A stretch of DNA of 37,389 nucleotides from Mesorhizobium sp. (GCF_024509055.1 NZ_JANINM010000276.1:1-37389), one strand, 5' to 3'; numbered from the stretch's first letter, positions 7,223 to 14,848 are shown. A program made the numbers and translations. Notes: a model not told the origin generated them from the letters alone.

Positions 7223-7491
7223 GGCGCGCCCAGTAGCAAGGTCGATGGCGCCAGCGGCGACACCGGCCCCAAGGGCGATAGCGACGCTGCGCTGGCCTGC
7301 TTCGCGGGCACACCAGCGCCGACTACCCCCATGACGAGGGCCGCGGCGATCGTCATCGCGCCGACGCCCATGCCGACGCGCACGGCGGGTCGCGCCGAGA
7401 TGCGCGCAAGCACGCGGGCTTCTATTCCGTCGAGGCTCGCAGGCGCAGGTGCCTGCGCAAGCCTCATCAATACTGCGTCGAGGTTATCCAT
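7219..7491 (-). CDS. CnrY-like membrane anti-sigma factor
   Basis: This 90-residue protein has an N-terminal cytoplasmic part (MDNLDAVLMRLAQAPAPAS, then IEARVLARI), one membrane helix (about 40-62, VGMGVGAMTIAAALVMGVVG) and a short Ala/Ser/Pro-rich periplasmic tail. Size, topology and position first in a Y-X-H gene array match CnrY, whose N-terminal helices clamp the ECF sigma factor. Primary sequence of such anti-sigmas is poorly conserved, so the call rests on context and layout. The start at 7491 is supported by GGAG eight bases upstream; the longer open frame to 7719 runs through the promoter and copC and is rejected. A putative autoregulatory promoter lies at 7520-7546. Confidence 0.72.
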   Translation of the reverse strand: MDNLDAVLMRLAQAPAPASLDGIEARVLARISARPAVRVGMGVGAMTIAAALVMGVVGAGVPAKQASAASLSPLGPVSPLAPSTLLLGAP

Positions 7492-7519
7492 ATCGTTCAC
7501 TCCGACCCCTCTAGCATGG

Positions 7520-7546
7520 ATTACGCACGCGAAGCGCCTATCCCTT
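7520..7546 (-). promoter_or_regulatory. Putative ECF promoter P1 (cnrYXH-like operon)
   Basis: On the minus strand AAGGGAT is followed by 13 bases and GCGTAAT, ending 29 nt before the ATG of the anti-sigma gene. It is arranged back to back with P2 of copC, 11 bp away. ECF operons usually autoregulate, which fits a sigma-dependent promoter here. Confidence 0.6.
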
Positions 7547-7557
7547 ATGTCGCGTGT

Positions 7558-7584
7558 GAGGGGTAGTCGATTGGCCCGCGTATT
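7558..7584 (+). promoter_or_regulatory. Putative ECF promoter P2 (copC-copD-fliQ)
   Basis: GAGGGGT is followed by 13 bases and GCGTATT, ending 35 nt before the copC ATG at 7619. It has the same boxes and spacing as P1 and P3-P6. Confidence 0.62.
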
Positions 7585-7618
7585 GAAGGACAGGATCCCT
7601 CCTGTTGAAAGGCCATTT

Positions 7619-7987
7619 ATGCGCCGTCTGTCTGTTTTTACCGCGGCTGCCGCCCTCGTCATGTTGGCTGGAGCGGCGAACGCGCATCCCAAGCTCGTAT
7701 CGGCGTCGCCGGCTGCCAATGCGACGATCGCGAAGCCAGCTCGTATCGAACTTCATTTCAGCGAGAAGCTGATACCCGCCTTTTCCAAGGGTGACCTGAC
7801 AATGGCAGCGATGCCCGGCATGGCAGCGATGAAGATGGCGAGCACCTCTGCGCTCTCGGCCGACGGCCGGACCCTCATCATCACCCCGAAATCGCCGCTC
7901 CCCTCTGGTCGGTATAGCATCGCGTGGAACATCGTCTCGACGGACACTCACAAGGTCTCCGGAACCCACGTTTTTGCGGTAAAGTAA
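7619..7987 (+). CDS. copC: Periplasmic copper-binding protein CopC
   Basis: CopC is a small periplasmic beta-barrel copper carrier. The 122-residue precursor has a signal peptide cleaved after NA, leaving His23 as mature N-terminus (HPKLVSASPAAN), the typical Cu(II) amino-terminal ligand. D109 and H111 in STDTHKVSGTHVF supply the other conserved Cu(II) ligands. A Met cluster (MAAMPGMAAMKM) corresponds to the Cu(I)-site loop of CopC proteins. AAAGG lies six bases before the ATG at 7619; a longer frame from 7088 overlaps the opposite-strand operon and is a shadow. copD follows after 3 bp. Both are transcribed from the intergenic region shared with the cnrYXH-like operon. Confidence 0.93.
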   Translation: MRRLSVFTAAAALVMLAGAANAHPKLVSASPAANATIAKPARIELHFSEKLIPAFSKGDLTMAAMPGMAAMKMASTSALSADGRTLIITPKSPLPSGRYSIAWNIVSTDTHKVSGTHVFAVK

Positions 7988-7990
7988 GCA

Positions 7991-8917
7991 ATGGGAGACT
8001 GGTCGCTGATCGGCGTCCGCTTCGCGCTCTATCTGACGCTGGCGGCGCTGTTTGGCCTGTCCGCATTCAGCCTTTACGGGCTCCGAGGGCGCGAGCGCAC
8101 GGACGCGCTCGCGCTGCGCCCCTGGCTCATCGCTAGCGCTGGACTGAGCCTGTTGTTGTCGGCCGCCTGGGTCGTTCTGATGGCCTCTTCGATGGCGGGC
8201 ACGCCGGCGTGGCCGATCGACCGTGAAGCGGTCGGGGCGCTGCTGACCGGCTCTGCGATCGGGGCGGCGTGGAAGCTGCGCATGGTCATGCTGGTTGGGG
8301 CGGCGCTGGCGGCACTGGTAGCGGGCGGGCGCGGCATCTGGCTGGGCGCCGTCGCCCTTTGCTCTGCCGCGGCACTCGCAACGCTGGCGTGGACCGGACA
8401 TGGCGCGATGGACGAAGCGGCGATGGGGTGGGTCCACCTTATCGCCGATATTCTCCACTTGATGGCCTCGGGGGCCTGGGTCGGCGCGCTGTTGGGGCTG
8501 GTCCTGCTCGTCTTACGCCCCGCAACGCGCGTCGATGCAGCGCATTTAGGATTGACGCACCGGGCGCTGCACGGATTTGGCGCGGTCGGGACAATCGTGG
8601 TCGGCACAATCGTCGTTACCGGCCTAGTCAATGGCTGGATGCTGGTCGGGATCGGCAACCTCGCCGCGCTCCCAACGACCCTCTATGGTCAGCTCCTGCT
8701 CGCCAAACTGGCGCTGTTCGCCGCCATGCTGGGGCTCGCCTCGCTTAATCGCTTTCGGCTCACCCCCGCTTTCGAGCAATCAATCGCTGCGGACGATCAT
8801 GGGGGCGCCCTTGCTGCGCTACGGACAAGCCTGGCGGTCGAAACCGCGTGTGTCGTTGCGATCCTGGGGCTGGTCGCCTGGCTCGGGACGCTCGCACCCC
8901 CGGCATCGGCGATGTGA
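7991..8917 (+). CDS. copD: Inner-membrane copper protein CopD
   Basis: The 308-residue polytopic membrane protein has about eight hydrophobic helices and the CopD-family pattern, with His and Met residues in and between helices (GHGAMDEAAMGWVHLIADIL, HLMASGAWVGALLG, and WMLVGIGNLAALPTTLYGQL near residue 215). CopD works with CopC in copper uptake across the inner membrane or in periplasmic copper handling. It follows copC by 3 bp and is clearly in the same operon. The C-terminal extension GTLAPPASAM is unremarkable. Confidence 0.92.
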   Translation: MGDWSLIGVRFALYLTLAALFGLSAFSLYGLRGRERTDALALRPWLIASAGLSLLLSAAWVVLMASSMAGTPAWPIDREAVGALLTGSAIGAAWKLRMVMLVGAALAALVAGGRGIWLGAVALCSAAALATLAWTGHGAMDEAAMGWVHLIADILHLMASGAWVGALLGLVLLVLRPATRVDAAHLGLTHRALHGFGAVGTIVVGTIVVTGLVNGWMLVGIGNLAALPTTLYGQLLLAKLALFAAMLGLASLNRFRLTPAFEQSIAADDHGGALAALRTSLAVETACVVAILGLVAWLGTLAPPASAM

Positions 8918-8969
8918 TGCACTGGCGGGGAGCCTTCACGGTCCCCGGCGCGGAAGGCGGTCGCGCCTG

Positions 8970-9239
8970 ATGGATAAGTCGATCCTGCTCGACGAGACGG
9001 GGAGAATGCTGGCTGTCGCCGGCCTGATCTGCGTTGTGCTGCTCGTGCCGATGATGATCGTCGGGCTGATAATCAGCATCATTCAAGCGGCCACGTCGAT
9101 CAGCGAGCAATCGCTGAGCTTCGTGCCCAAGCTGATCGCGCTCGGCGTGTGCTTGGTAGTTTTCGGGAGCGCTGCGACCGAGCTACTGATCAAGTTTACA
9201 GCCGAGCTGTTCGCCGTAATCGCGAGCATGGGCCGTTGA
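8970..9239 (+). CDS. fliQ: Flagellar export protein FliQ (orphan)
   Basis: The 89-residue product has two membrane helices and the FliQ/SctS core IISIIQAATSISEQSLSFVP, an almost invariant family signature between the helices. FliQ with FliP and FliR forms the export gate of the flagellar type III apparatus. The start at 8970 gives the usual FliQ length; upstream codons in this frame (to 8631) shadow copD. No fliP, fliR or flhB is nearby. It lies 52 bp downstream of copD on the same strand, so it would be transcribed with the copper genes. Whether it is functional or a displaced copy is unknown. Confidence 0.88.
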   Translation: MDKSILLDETGRMLAVAGLICVVLLVPMMIVGLIISIIQAATSISEQSLSFVPKLIALGVCLVVFGSAATELLIKFTAELFAVIASMGR

Positions 9240-9252
9240 TATGCAGATGGAT

Positions 9253-9277
9253 GCGCGGGCGGTCGTGCCGCCCGCGC
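9253..9277. terminator. GC-rich hairpin between convergent fliQ and csp
   Basis: GCGCGGGCGG (9253-9262) pairs perfectly with CCGCCCGCGC (9268-9277) around a 5-nt loop. It sits in the 46-bp gap between the fliQ and csp stops and could terminate either transcript, although neither side has a strong T run. Confidence 0.5.
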
Positions 9278-9285
9278 AAGCGCCG

Positions 9286-9618
9286 CTAGGCCGCTATCCG
9301 ATCGCAAGCCTCGGCGCACTTGCGGCACGCCGCTACGCATTCCTCCATGCCGCCAAGCGCTTCGCAGCTCGCCGCGCACGCTCGGCAGATCTCGGCGCAC
9401 TCGCGGCAGATATGCTGATGGTGGGCGGACTTGCGCGCCATGAAGTCGATGGCGACCGCGCAAATCTGCGCGCAGTCGGCCATGATCTTCATATGCTCCG
9501 GCGCGGCGTGCTGGCCGCCCATTTCGAGGCAGTGGTTCATCGCCATTTGAAGACAGCTGATGTGACATTCGTGACAGGTGTCCATGCACACCTGCATGTC
9601 GGGGTCGATCTGGTGCAT
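9286..9618 (-). CDS. Cytosolic four-helix-bundle copper storage protein (Csp, DUF326)
   Basis: This 110-residue protein has 16 cysteines at 11, 15, 18, 22, 30, 49, 53, 71, 74, 78, 81, 85, 94, 98, 101 and 105, mostly as CxxxC and CxxC pairs along predicted helices. This is the DUF326/Csp fold, in which Cys residues line the core of a four-helix bundle and store many Cu(I) ions as a tetramer. There is no signal peptide or Tat motif, so it is of the cytosolic Csp3 type. CGGAGATAG precedes the ATG at 9618. It is convergent with fliQ, and promoter P3 lies upstream at 9653-9679. The role is buffering of cytoplasmic copper. Confidence 0.9.
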   Translation of the reverse strand: MHQIDPDMQVCMDTCHECHISCLQMAMNHCLEMGGQHAAPEHMKIMADCAQICAVAIDFMARKSAHHQHICRECAEICRACAASCEALGGMEECVAACRKCAEACDRIAA

Positions 9619-9652
9619 CGTCTATCTCCGTGTGAGCCCCCGCCCACGAACT

Positions 9653-9679
9653 AATACGCACCTCGCGCAAAAACCCCTT
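9653..9679 (-). promoter_or_regulatory. Putative ECF promoter P3 (csp)
   Basis: On the minus strand AAGGGGT is followed by 13 bases and GCGTATT, ending 34 nt before the csp ATG. The remainder of the 295-bp gap to hutC shows no clear gene. Confidence 0.62.
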
Positions 9680-9896
9680 ATGGGAACGTCATGGGCCGGG
9701 CGAACGCCGCCTTGCAGTCCGCCACGATCTTGATCTCCGCTCCTTCCCTCGAAACGCCGACACTCCTGCGCTCACTGATGGCCATTTCCGTCGGTTAGTC
9801 GCGACGCCCCGCTCGCGGCTCGCCTTACGGTGCCTTCTCATCAATAAAATAAGCCGTTTATCGGTCCTTAAGAATGGCATGACGGTTCGTGAGCGG

Positions 9897-9908
9897 TTGT
9901 ATATACCA
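9897..9908. promoter_or_regulatory. Putative HutC operator 1 (hutC)
   Basis: TTGTATATACCA is a near-palindrome with core GTATATAC and lies 5 bp before the hutC start. TATATA could itself be the -10 box, which would place transcription initiation close to the ATG and let HutC block its own promoter. Confidence 0.6.
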
Positions 9909-9913
9909 GCTGC

Positions 9914-10687
9914 ATGCCCGCCCAGAACGCAGCCGCACAGGATATGGTCAACGACAAGGACAGGGGAGATCCCACGTCGTCGTATCCCCGGTATCGTGAA
10001 ATCAAACGCTTCATTCTGGATGGAGTGAAGTCAGGTCAATTGAAGGCTGGCGATCGCGTTCCTTCGGAGGCTGAACTCACTGTCCAGTTTGCTGTTTCTC
10101 GAATGACGGCCAATCGCGCACTACGCGAACTCACCGCCACCGGCCTTCTAGTCCGTCGCGCCGGGTCTGGCACGTTCATCGCCCACTCGAAGCCGATTGG
10201 CCATTTGATCGAGATCCGCAACATCGCAGATGAAATCCGGACGCGAGGACACAGCTACCGGTCGCGTGTGGTGCTGAACGAAACCGTGGCGGCAGACCGC
10301 TCCAGCGCCGCTCGGCTGAACGTGCGGGTCGGAACCCGCCTCTTCCATAGCTTGATCGCTCATCACGAGGCCGAATTCCCGTTGCAGCTCGAGGATCGTT
10401 TCGTGCTTGCGGCGGCGGCACCCGGCTACGCCAAGGTGGATTTTACAGTCACAACGCCGAATGAGTACCTCACCCGCGTCGCGCCGCTCGAAAAGGTGGA
10501 ACACTGTGTCGTCGCGCGCATGCCCGACGAGGACATCCGCGGGATACTCGGTATGCAGCGCGGCGAGCCGGTGCTCGTTATGACGAGAAGGACTTGGAGC
10601 GGCGGTCGACTGGTTTCGCACGCCATCCTGACGCACCCCGCAAACCGCTATGAGCTTACGGCAACGTTTGAAGTCGCCCCGGACTGA
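9914..10687 (+). CDS. hutC: HutC, GntR-family repressor of histidine utilisation
   Basis: This 257-residue GntR/HutC regulator has an N-terminal winged helix (about 24-92; YREIKRFILDGVKSGQLKAG, PSEAELTVQFAVSRMTANRA) and a C-terminal UTRA ligand domain (about 100-250; ending ILTHPANRYELTATF). HutC represses hut genes and is released by urocanate. It heads the hut locus and shares the GTATATAC-type operator with the TonB-receptor operon and the hutI/hutF intergenic region. The start is uncertain: ATG 9914 has no ribosome binding site and may be leaderless; ATG 9944 has AGGA only two bases upstream. The N-terminus before residue 24 is not conserved, so either is possible. Confidence 0.92.
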   Translation: MPAQNAAAQDMVNDKDRGDPTSSYPRYREIKRFILDGVKSGQLKAGDRVPSEAELTVQFAVSRMTANRALRELTATGLLVRRAGSGTFIAHSKPIGHLIEIRNIADEIRTRGHSYRSRVVLNETVAADRSSAARLNVRVGTRLFHSLIAHHEAEFPLQLEDRFVLAAAAPGYAKVDFTVTTPNEYLTRVAPLEKVEHCVVARMPDEDIRGILGMQRGEPVLVMTRRTWSGGRLVSHAILTHPANRYELTATFEVAPD

Positions 10688-10690
10688 TTC

Positions 10691-11425
10691 TCAGATGGCC
10701 GACGGTGGAGCCGTCGGTTGGCGCTTCATGCGCCGCAACCAACGAAAGTCCGATTTCCTGAAGCTCTTGAACAGCAGATAGAAGCCAGTGCCCGAAAGCC
10801 AGAGGACGCAAAAGGCGACGATCACGATCAGCGGATGGTTGAAGCTCACCCTATTGACGTAGTCCATGTTGTGCAGCATCCAAAAGAAATCCCACGTCCG
10901 CCACGTATCTCCCCGCGTCACCAGGTGTCGTCCGGTGGTGGCCGAGACATAGGCGCTGGACTCCTCGGCATCGTCGAAGTCGATCCGCCACATAGGTCCG
11001 GCGTGGTCGCGGGCTTCCAGGTTCGGCTTTTGCAGCAGTGTCGCGCGGATGGGCCGGGAGGCCGTTCCGTGTGCGGCGACGCGGGTCGCGAGTTCAAGAT
11101 CGACGCTGATCGGTACGCCTGTTGCGGCGTTTATGAGCCTTGTGCCCGACGTTGAAACGATCTCGTAGACCGGGACACCCGCAATGCTGCGCAGCTCGAA
11201 CCCGGATACCGGACCCAGAGCGGTTTGCTTGTCCAGCGTCATGAGGCGCGCCGTCGCGATCGGCGACGCCTGTATCGCCGCGCCATCATGGCCGCCCACG
11301 GCGTCCGCATCGAGCAGGGCCATGATGGATCCGCTGAGCGCCCACAGGACGAACTGGAGGCCGACGATCAGGCCCACCCACTTGTGGATGCGGCGGAACA
11401 GCAACGGCGACAGTCTGACGCGCAT
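10691..11425 (-). CDS. PepSY-domain membrane protein (second of pair)
   Basis: This 244-residue protein has an N-terminal membrane helix (about 13-35, IHKWVGLIVGLQFVLWALSG), a periplasmic PepSY-like region with PVYEIVSTSGTRLINAATG, and C-terminal helices near WDFFWMLHNMDYVNR and IVIVAFCVLWLSGTGFYLLF. Conserved His in helix regions (RRIHKW, LHNMDY) fits the PepSY_TM family, some of which bind haem and act as ferric or siderophore reductases. The ATG at 11425 overlaps the stop of the preceding PepSY gene as TGATG, with GAGG upstream. It is the last gene of the TonB receptor-PepSY-PepSY operon. Substrate unknown. Confidence 0.85.
   Translation of the reverse strand: MRVRLSPLLFRRIHKWVGLIVGLQFVLWALSGSIMALLDADAVGGHDGAAIQASPIATARLMTLDKQTALGPVSGFELRSIAGVPVYEIVSTSGTRLINAATGVPISVDLELATRVAAHGTASRPIRATLLQKPNLEARDHAGPMWRIDFDDAEESSAYVSATTGRHLVTRGDTWRTWDFFWMLHNMDYVNRVSFNHPLIVIVAFCVLWLSGTGFYLLFKSFRKSDFRWLRRMKRQPTAPPSAI
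10699..10717. terminator. Hairpin at the hutC/PepSY convergent ends
   Basis: CCGACGG (10699-10705) pairs with CCGTCGG (10711-10717) around a 5-nt loop, lying inside the last codons of the PepSY gene and 12 bp past the hutC stop. It could terminate hutC transcription; no strong T run follows. Confidence 0.35.
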
Positions 11426-12135
11426 CAGCGCCTCACCTTCTTCTTGCGCTTTGGGAAGGCCCAGACGAGCAGCCATGCGCCGCTCGCGGCCATCGCGAAC
11501 GCGCTCCACGTCGCGACACGCAGCAGCGGGTTGTTGACGTCGGAGCGGGTCTGATAGTCCATGATGTGGAGCATCCAGGCGAAATCGAACACTCGCCACA
11601 GCAGATGGCGCTTCGCGACCAGTTCGCCCGTGGTGGGCGCCAAGTAGAGCGTCGGGCGGTTCCAGCCGGCGAACTCCACCTGCCAGTAGGGCGGCTTTCG
11701 GCTTCCCATCTCCCGGACAGTATTCTTGAGTAGGGTCGCTGCGACGATCTCCCCGTCTCCGGAGAACAGCCTCCGCGCTGCCGCCCTGATCTCGCCCTCG
11801 CCAAGGTCGTGCAGCGGTCGGCCAGAGACCGCGTCGTAGGCGGACACGCCTGCCGGGGACTGAACCCGCCAGATGGCCCGGCCCAGCCGCCGATCAAGCC
11901 GGACCTCGGCCGCCCCAGGCACCGCCGCCGCCACCAGCGACGGCGGATAGAGCCCGACGACATCGAACCGGCGTGCGGCAGGTGCCTTGACGAGATGGTC
12001 CCCGTGTATGGTGTCGATGTGGACCACCACCATGTAGAAGCCCGTCGCGGTCCAGAGCAGGACCTGGATCCCGACGAGAAGGGCGAGCCACTTGTGGGTC
12101 CGCCGCGCCAGGAGCGGCCATCTGACAGCTTTCAT
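11425..12135 (-). CDS. PepSY-domain membrane protein (first of pair)
   Basis: This 236-residue paralogue of the adjacent protein has the same plan: membrane helix at about 15-38 (HKWLALLVGIQVLLWTATGF), periplasmic PepSY region (IWRVQSPAGVSAYDAVSG), the motif FDFAWMLHIMDYQTR and a C-terminal helix (AFAMAASGAWLLVWAF) ending in KRKKKVRR. The ATG is 4 bp after the TonB receptor stop, and its stop overlaps the next gene's start. Paired half-size PepSY proteins next to TonB receptors typically act in reduction or release of imported metal chelates. In this hut context the imported compound is unknown. Confidence 0.87.
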   Translation of the reverse strand: MKAVRWPLLARRTHKWLALLVGIQVLLWTATGFYMVVVHIDTIHGDHLVKAPAARRFDVVGLYPPSLVAAAVPGAAEVRLDRRLGRAIWRVQSPAGVSAYDAVSGRPLHDLGEGEIRAAARRLFSGDGEIVAATLLKNTVREMGSRKPPYWQVEFAGWNRPTLYLAPTTGELVAKRHLLWRVFDFAWMLHIMDYQTRSDVNNPLLRVATWSAFAMAASGAWLLVWAFPKRKKKVRR

Positions 12136-12139
12136 CGTC

Positions 12140-14848
12140 TCAGAGGGCCGTGCGGAAGCCGACGTAGAAGCGGCGACGCAGCAGGTCGTAGGTCATCGTG
12201 TCGGTGTTCCCGTCGGTGAAGCTCGGAATGTAGGGTGCGCTTCGGTCGAACAGGTTGTCCACGCCGATCTGGAACCGGGTCCTATCAGTGACCTCGAAGG
12301 CGACCTGCGCGTTGTGGTAAAAGACGTTCGGCGTCTTGTATCCGATCGCGGTCGGCGCGGCGTTGAAGTCCTGCGCCTTGCCGATCCACTGCGTCGACCA
12401 CGTGAACGCGACGCCGTCCTGCTTGGCGGTCGCGACGCCGTAGCCGCGCCACTTCGGGTAGCCGCCGTTCCCGCCGCCGATCCGTCCGTCGAACACGATC
12501 GGCGCGCCGCCCGGGAATGGCTCAACCACGTATTCATTAAGGTAGGTCGCATTCAGGTCGAGCTGGAGCTCTAGCCGTCCGAGTGTGTGTCCGTAGACGA
12601 GGCCCAGATCGAGACCGCTCATCCGTTCCCGCCCCGTGTTGATCGGCTGCGCGGAGAGGTAGGTCACCTCGCCCGTCAGCGGACTGCGCGTGAAGTCGCG
12701 GCAGAACGGGCTGGAGAGGCTCGCGCTGGCGTAGCAGACCGCCAGCTTGGTCGATCCCGGGATCGCCCGGATGGCTCCGGTGATGTCGATGTCGAACCAG
12801 TCGGCAGTCAGCGACAGGCCGGGGACGATCGAGCGCGGTTGGACGACGGCGCCGAGCGTCCAGCTCTTCGAGCTCTCCGCCTTGAGATTCTGGTTGCCGC
12901 CAACGGTCGTCAGGATGGACGTGCCGAGCTGGACGTAGCCGGCCGGAACGCCCGAGGCGCGGCAGTTCGCCACCAGCGTGGTGTTCGTGCTCGTCGAGTA
13001 GCGGCTGCACGGATCGGTGGTCGTCAGGTTGCCTTCGGAAACGCCGCCGAATAGCTCGGGGACGTTGGGCACGCGAAAGCCCGTTCCGTAGGTGCCGCGG
13101 ACGCGCAAGCCGTCGACGACCATCCAGTCCGCGCTCAGCTTGTAGTTCCAGTCGGTGCCGAACAGGTCGTAGTCGGAGTAGCGAACCGCGCCGTCGACGG
13201 TCAACGCGCGGAAGAGCGGAGCGTTCGCGAGCACGGGAACGGACAGCTCGAGATAGGCCTCCTTGGCTTTCGTCGCGCCTGAGATCGGGGACTGCTGGTT
13301 CGTGTTCGCGATGCCGGCGACGGTCAGGGGATCGGGGTTCCTCCACCCCTTCTCCTCCCGGTAGGTGACGCCGCCTGCGAACGAGACCGCCCCCGCGGGC
13401 AGGCGGAAGAGGTCACCGTTGAGATCCGCCGTAAGCGACAGAAGCGAGTTGCCGCCTCTGTCACGCGACGTGAAGAGGATGTAGTCGAGCACCTGCGGCG
13501 TCAGGTCGCCAAAGCCCAGATAGTCGGCGCACGGGACCGAAGCGCCCGCGGCCCGGCTGCACAGGGACGTGTTCAGCGTGTTGCCGACGTTCTGGAGATT
13601 GGCGATGTTGGTCGAACCGTCGACGGCGGTGTTGCGGCCGTAGGCGCCCGCGATCTCCCAAGCCCAGTCGTTGGACAGCTTGCCGCGGAAGCCCAACGTG
13701 CCTTGCCACGTGTTCGTCTCCTGGAAGAACCGGCGTGGGCCGGGTTCGGCCAGGCGGCGCTGCACCAGCACGATGTTCTGTCCCGTCGGGTTGGTCGGAT
13801 TGGCCGCCGAGATGGAAAGGTTGCGAAGCGTGCCTGGGGTCGCGATCTGGTCCGACTTGCGGTGCGTGTAGAGGAACTCGCCGAACGCCTCCACGCCATC
13901 AGTGAGATCGTAATCGCCGAATACTGCGGTCGCGATGCGTTCGATCGGGCTGACTGCATTGAGGAACGGGTTCGAGTTGAAGTTGTGCTTGGCCGCGCTG
14001 TAGGGCTCGAAGAAGTTGCCGTCCCCGCCGGGAACCTGGTTGAAGTTGATCTGCCGACCGTTCGGAAGGACGGCGCGGCCGCCGATGGTCGAGGCGCTGT
14101 TGACGCAGCTGAGCGCCCCGGGACTGGTCTCCGCGAGCGAGCAGGGGGCCCGCGAGGCCAGGTTGACCGCATTCGTCTTCTGGTATGTCGCAGCGGCGAG
14201 AATGCCGCCGCGCTCGCCACGCCTGCCCAAGAGCAGATCGACGGTGAAGTCGGCCCCGTCGCCGCGCTCCGTGACACCGCTGCGACCGCTGACGCCGATC
14301 CCGTTGAAGTCCGTGCGCGTGATCATGTTGACGACGCCGGCCATGGCATCCGCGCCGTAGATGGCGGAGGCGCCGTCCTTCAGGACGTCGACGCGCGCGA
14401 GCGCGACCACCGGGATCATGTTGAGGTCGGGCGACGAGTTCGCACCCGTGCCGCCGGCGACGAGGCGGCGGTTATTGAGCAGCACCAGCGTGCGCTTGAT
14501 GCCCAGTCCGCGGAGGTTGACCTGCGCGGTGCCGTAGCCGTTGCCGGTCCAGTAGGCCGATGTCTGATTGCCCGCGAAGCCCGCGTTCGCAGGCAGCCGC
14601 TGCAGCAGCGTCTCCACATTGACGATGCCGGTGCTCTCGATCTGCTGAGCGTCCACGACGGTTGCCGGTGCGACGCCTACGATGTCCTGCCGCCGGATGC
14701 GGCTGCCGGTGACCAGGATATCGCTTTGACCATCGGCCTGCTGGCCATCGGCTGAAGTCGGCACCGCCACGGCTTCGGCGGTCTGCGCAAGCGCAGGCGT
14801 GCCGGCAGTAAGGAAGGTGGCGGCAAGCAGTGCGGATGCGAGCTTCAA
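12140..14848 (-). CDS. TonB-dependent outer-membrane receptor in the hut locus
   Basis: This 902-residue receptor has a signal peptide (LASALLAATFLTAGTPALAQ), a TonB-box-like DILVTGSRI at about 43-51, a plug domain (VNVETLLQRLPANAGF, then LNNRRLVAGGTGANSSPD and DVLKDGASAIYGADAMAGVV) and a large beta-barrel ending RRRFYVGFRTAL. It matches the long sphingomonad/xanthomonad TonB receptor class (conserved GTGFRVPNVPELF). It is first of an operon with two PepSY genes. A perfect palindrome CTGTATATACAG 49 bp upstream, shared with hutC and hutI/hutF, indicates HutC control. It therefore probably imports histidine, urocanate, His-containing peptides or a histidine-metal complex. Confidence 0.93.
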   Translation of the reverse strand: MKLASALLAATFLTAGTPALAQTAEAVAVPTSADGQQADGQSDILVTGSRIRRQDIVGVAPATVVDAQQIESTGIVNVETLLQRLPANAGFAGNQTSAYWTGNGYGTAQVNLRGLGIKRTLVLLNNRRLVAGGTGANSSPDLNMIPVVALARVDVLKDGASAIYGADAMAGVVNMITRTDFNGIGVSGRSGVTERGDGADFTVDLLLGRRGERGGILAAATYQKTNAVNLASRAPCSLAETSPGALSCVNSASTIGGRAVLPNGRQINFNQVPGGDGNFFEPYSAAKHNFNSNPFLNAVSPIERIATAVFGDYDLTDGVEAFGEFLYTHRKSDQIATPGTLRNLSISAANPTNPTGQNIVLVQRRLAEPGPRRFFQETNTWQGTLGFRGKLSNDWAWEIAGAYGRNTAVDGSTNIANLQNVGNTLNTSLCSRAAGASVPCADYLGFGDLTPQVLDYILFTSRDRGGNSLLSLTADLNGDLFRLPAGAVSFAGGVTYREEKGWRNPDPLTVAGIANTNQQSPISGATKAKEAYLELSVPVLANAPLFRALTVDGAVRYSDYDLFGTDWNYKLSADWMVVDGLRVRGTYGTGFRVPNVPELFGGVSEGNLTTTDPCSRYSTSTNTTLVANCRASGVPAGYVQLGTSILTTVGGNQNLKAESSKSWTLGAVVQPRSIVPGLSLTADWFDIDITGAIRAIPGSTKLAVCYASASLSSPFCRDFTRSPLTGEVTYLSAQPINTGRERMSGLDLGLVYGHTLGRLELQLDLNATYLNEYVVEPFPGGAPIVFDGRIGGGNGGYPKWRGYGVATAKQDGVAFTWSTQWIGKAQDFNAAPTAIGYKTPNVFYHNAQVAFEVTDRTRFQIGVDNLFDRSAPYIPSFTDGNTDTMTYDLLRRRFYVGFRTAL

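Noticed and set aside
7219..7719. Long form of the anti-sigma frame starting at 7719
   Set aside because: The extra N-terminus runs through both promoters and antisense to copC; the start at 7491 has a good ribosome binding site.
9689..9880. 63-codon minus-strand frame between csp and hutC
   Set aside because: Arg/Ser-rich low-complexity product without ribosome binding site or homology; overlaps the promoter region of csp.
13703..14755. 350-codon plus-strand open frame
   Set aside because: Antisense to the TonB receptor; composition is Arg/Val/Ala-rich without family resemblance.
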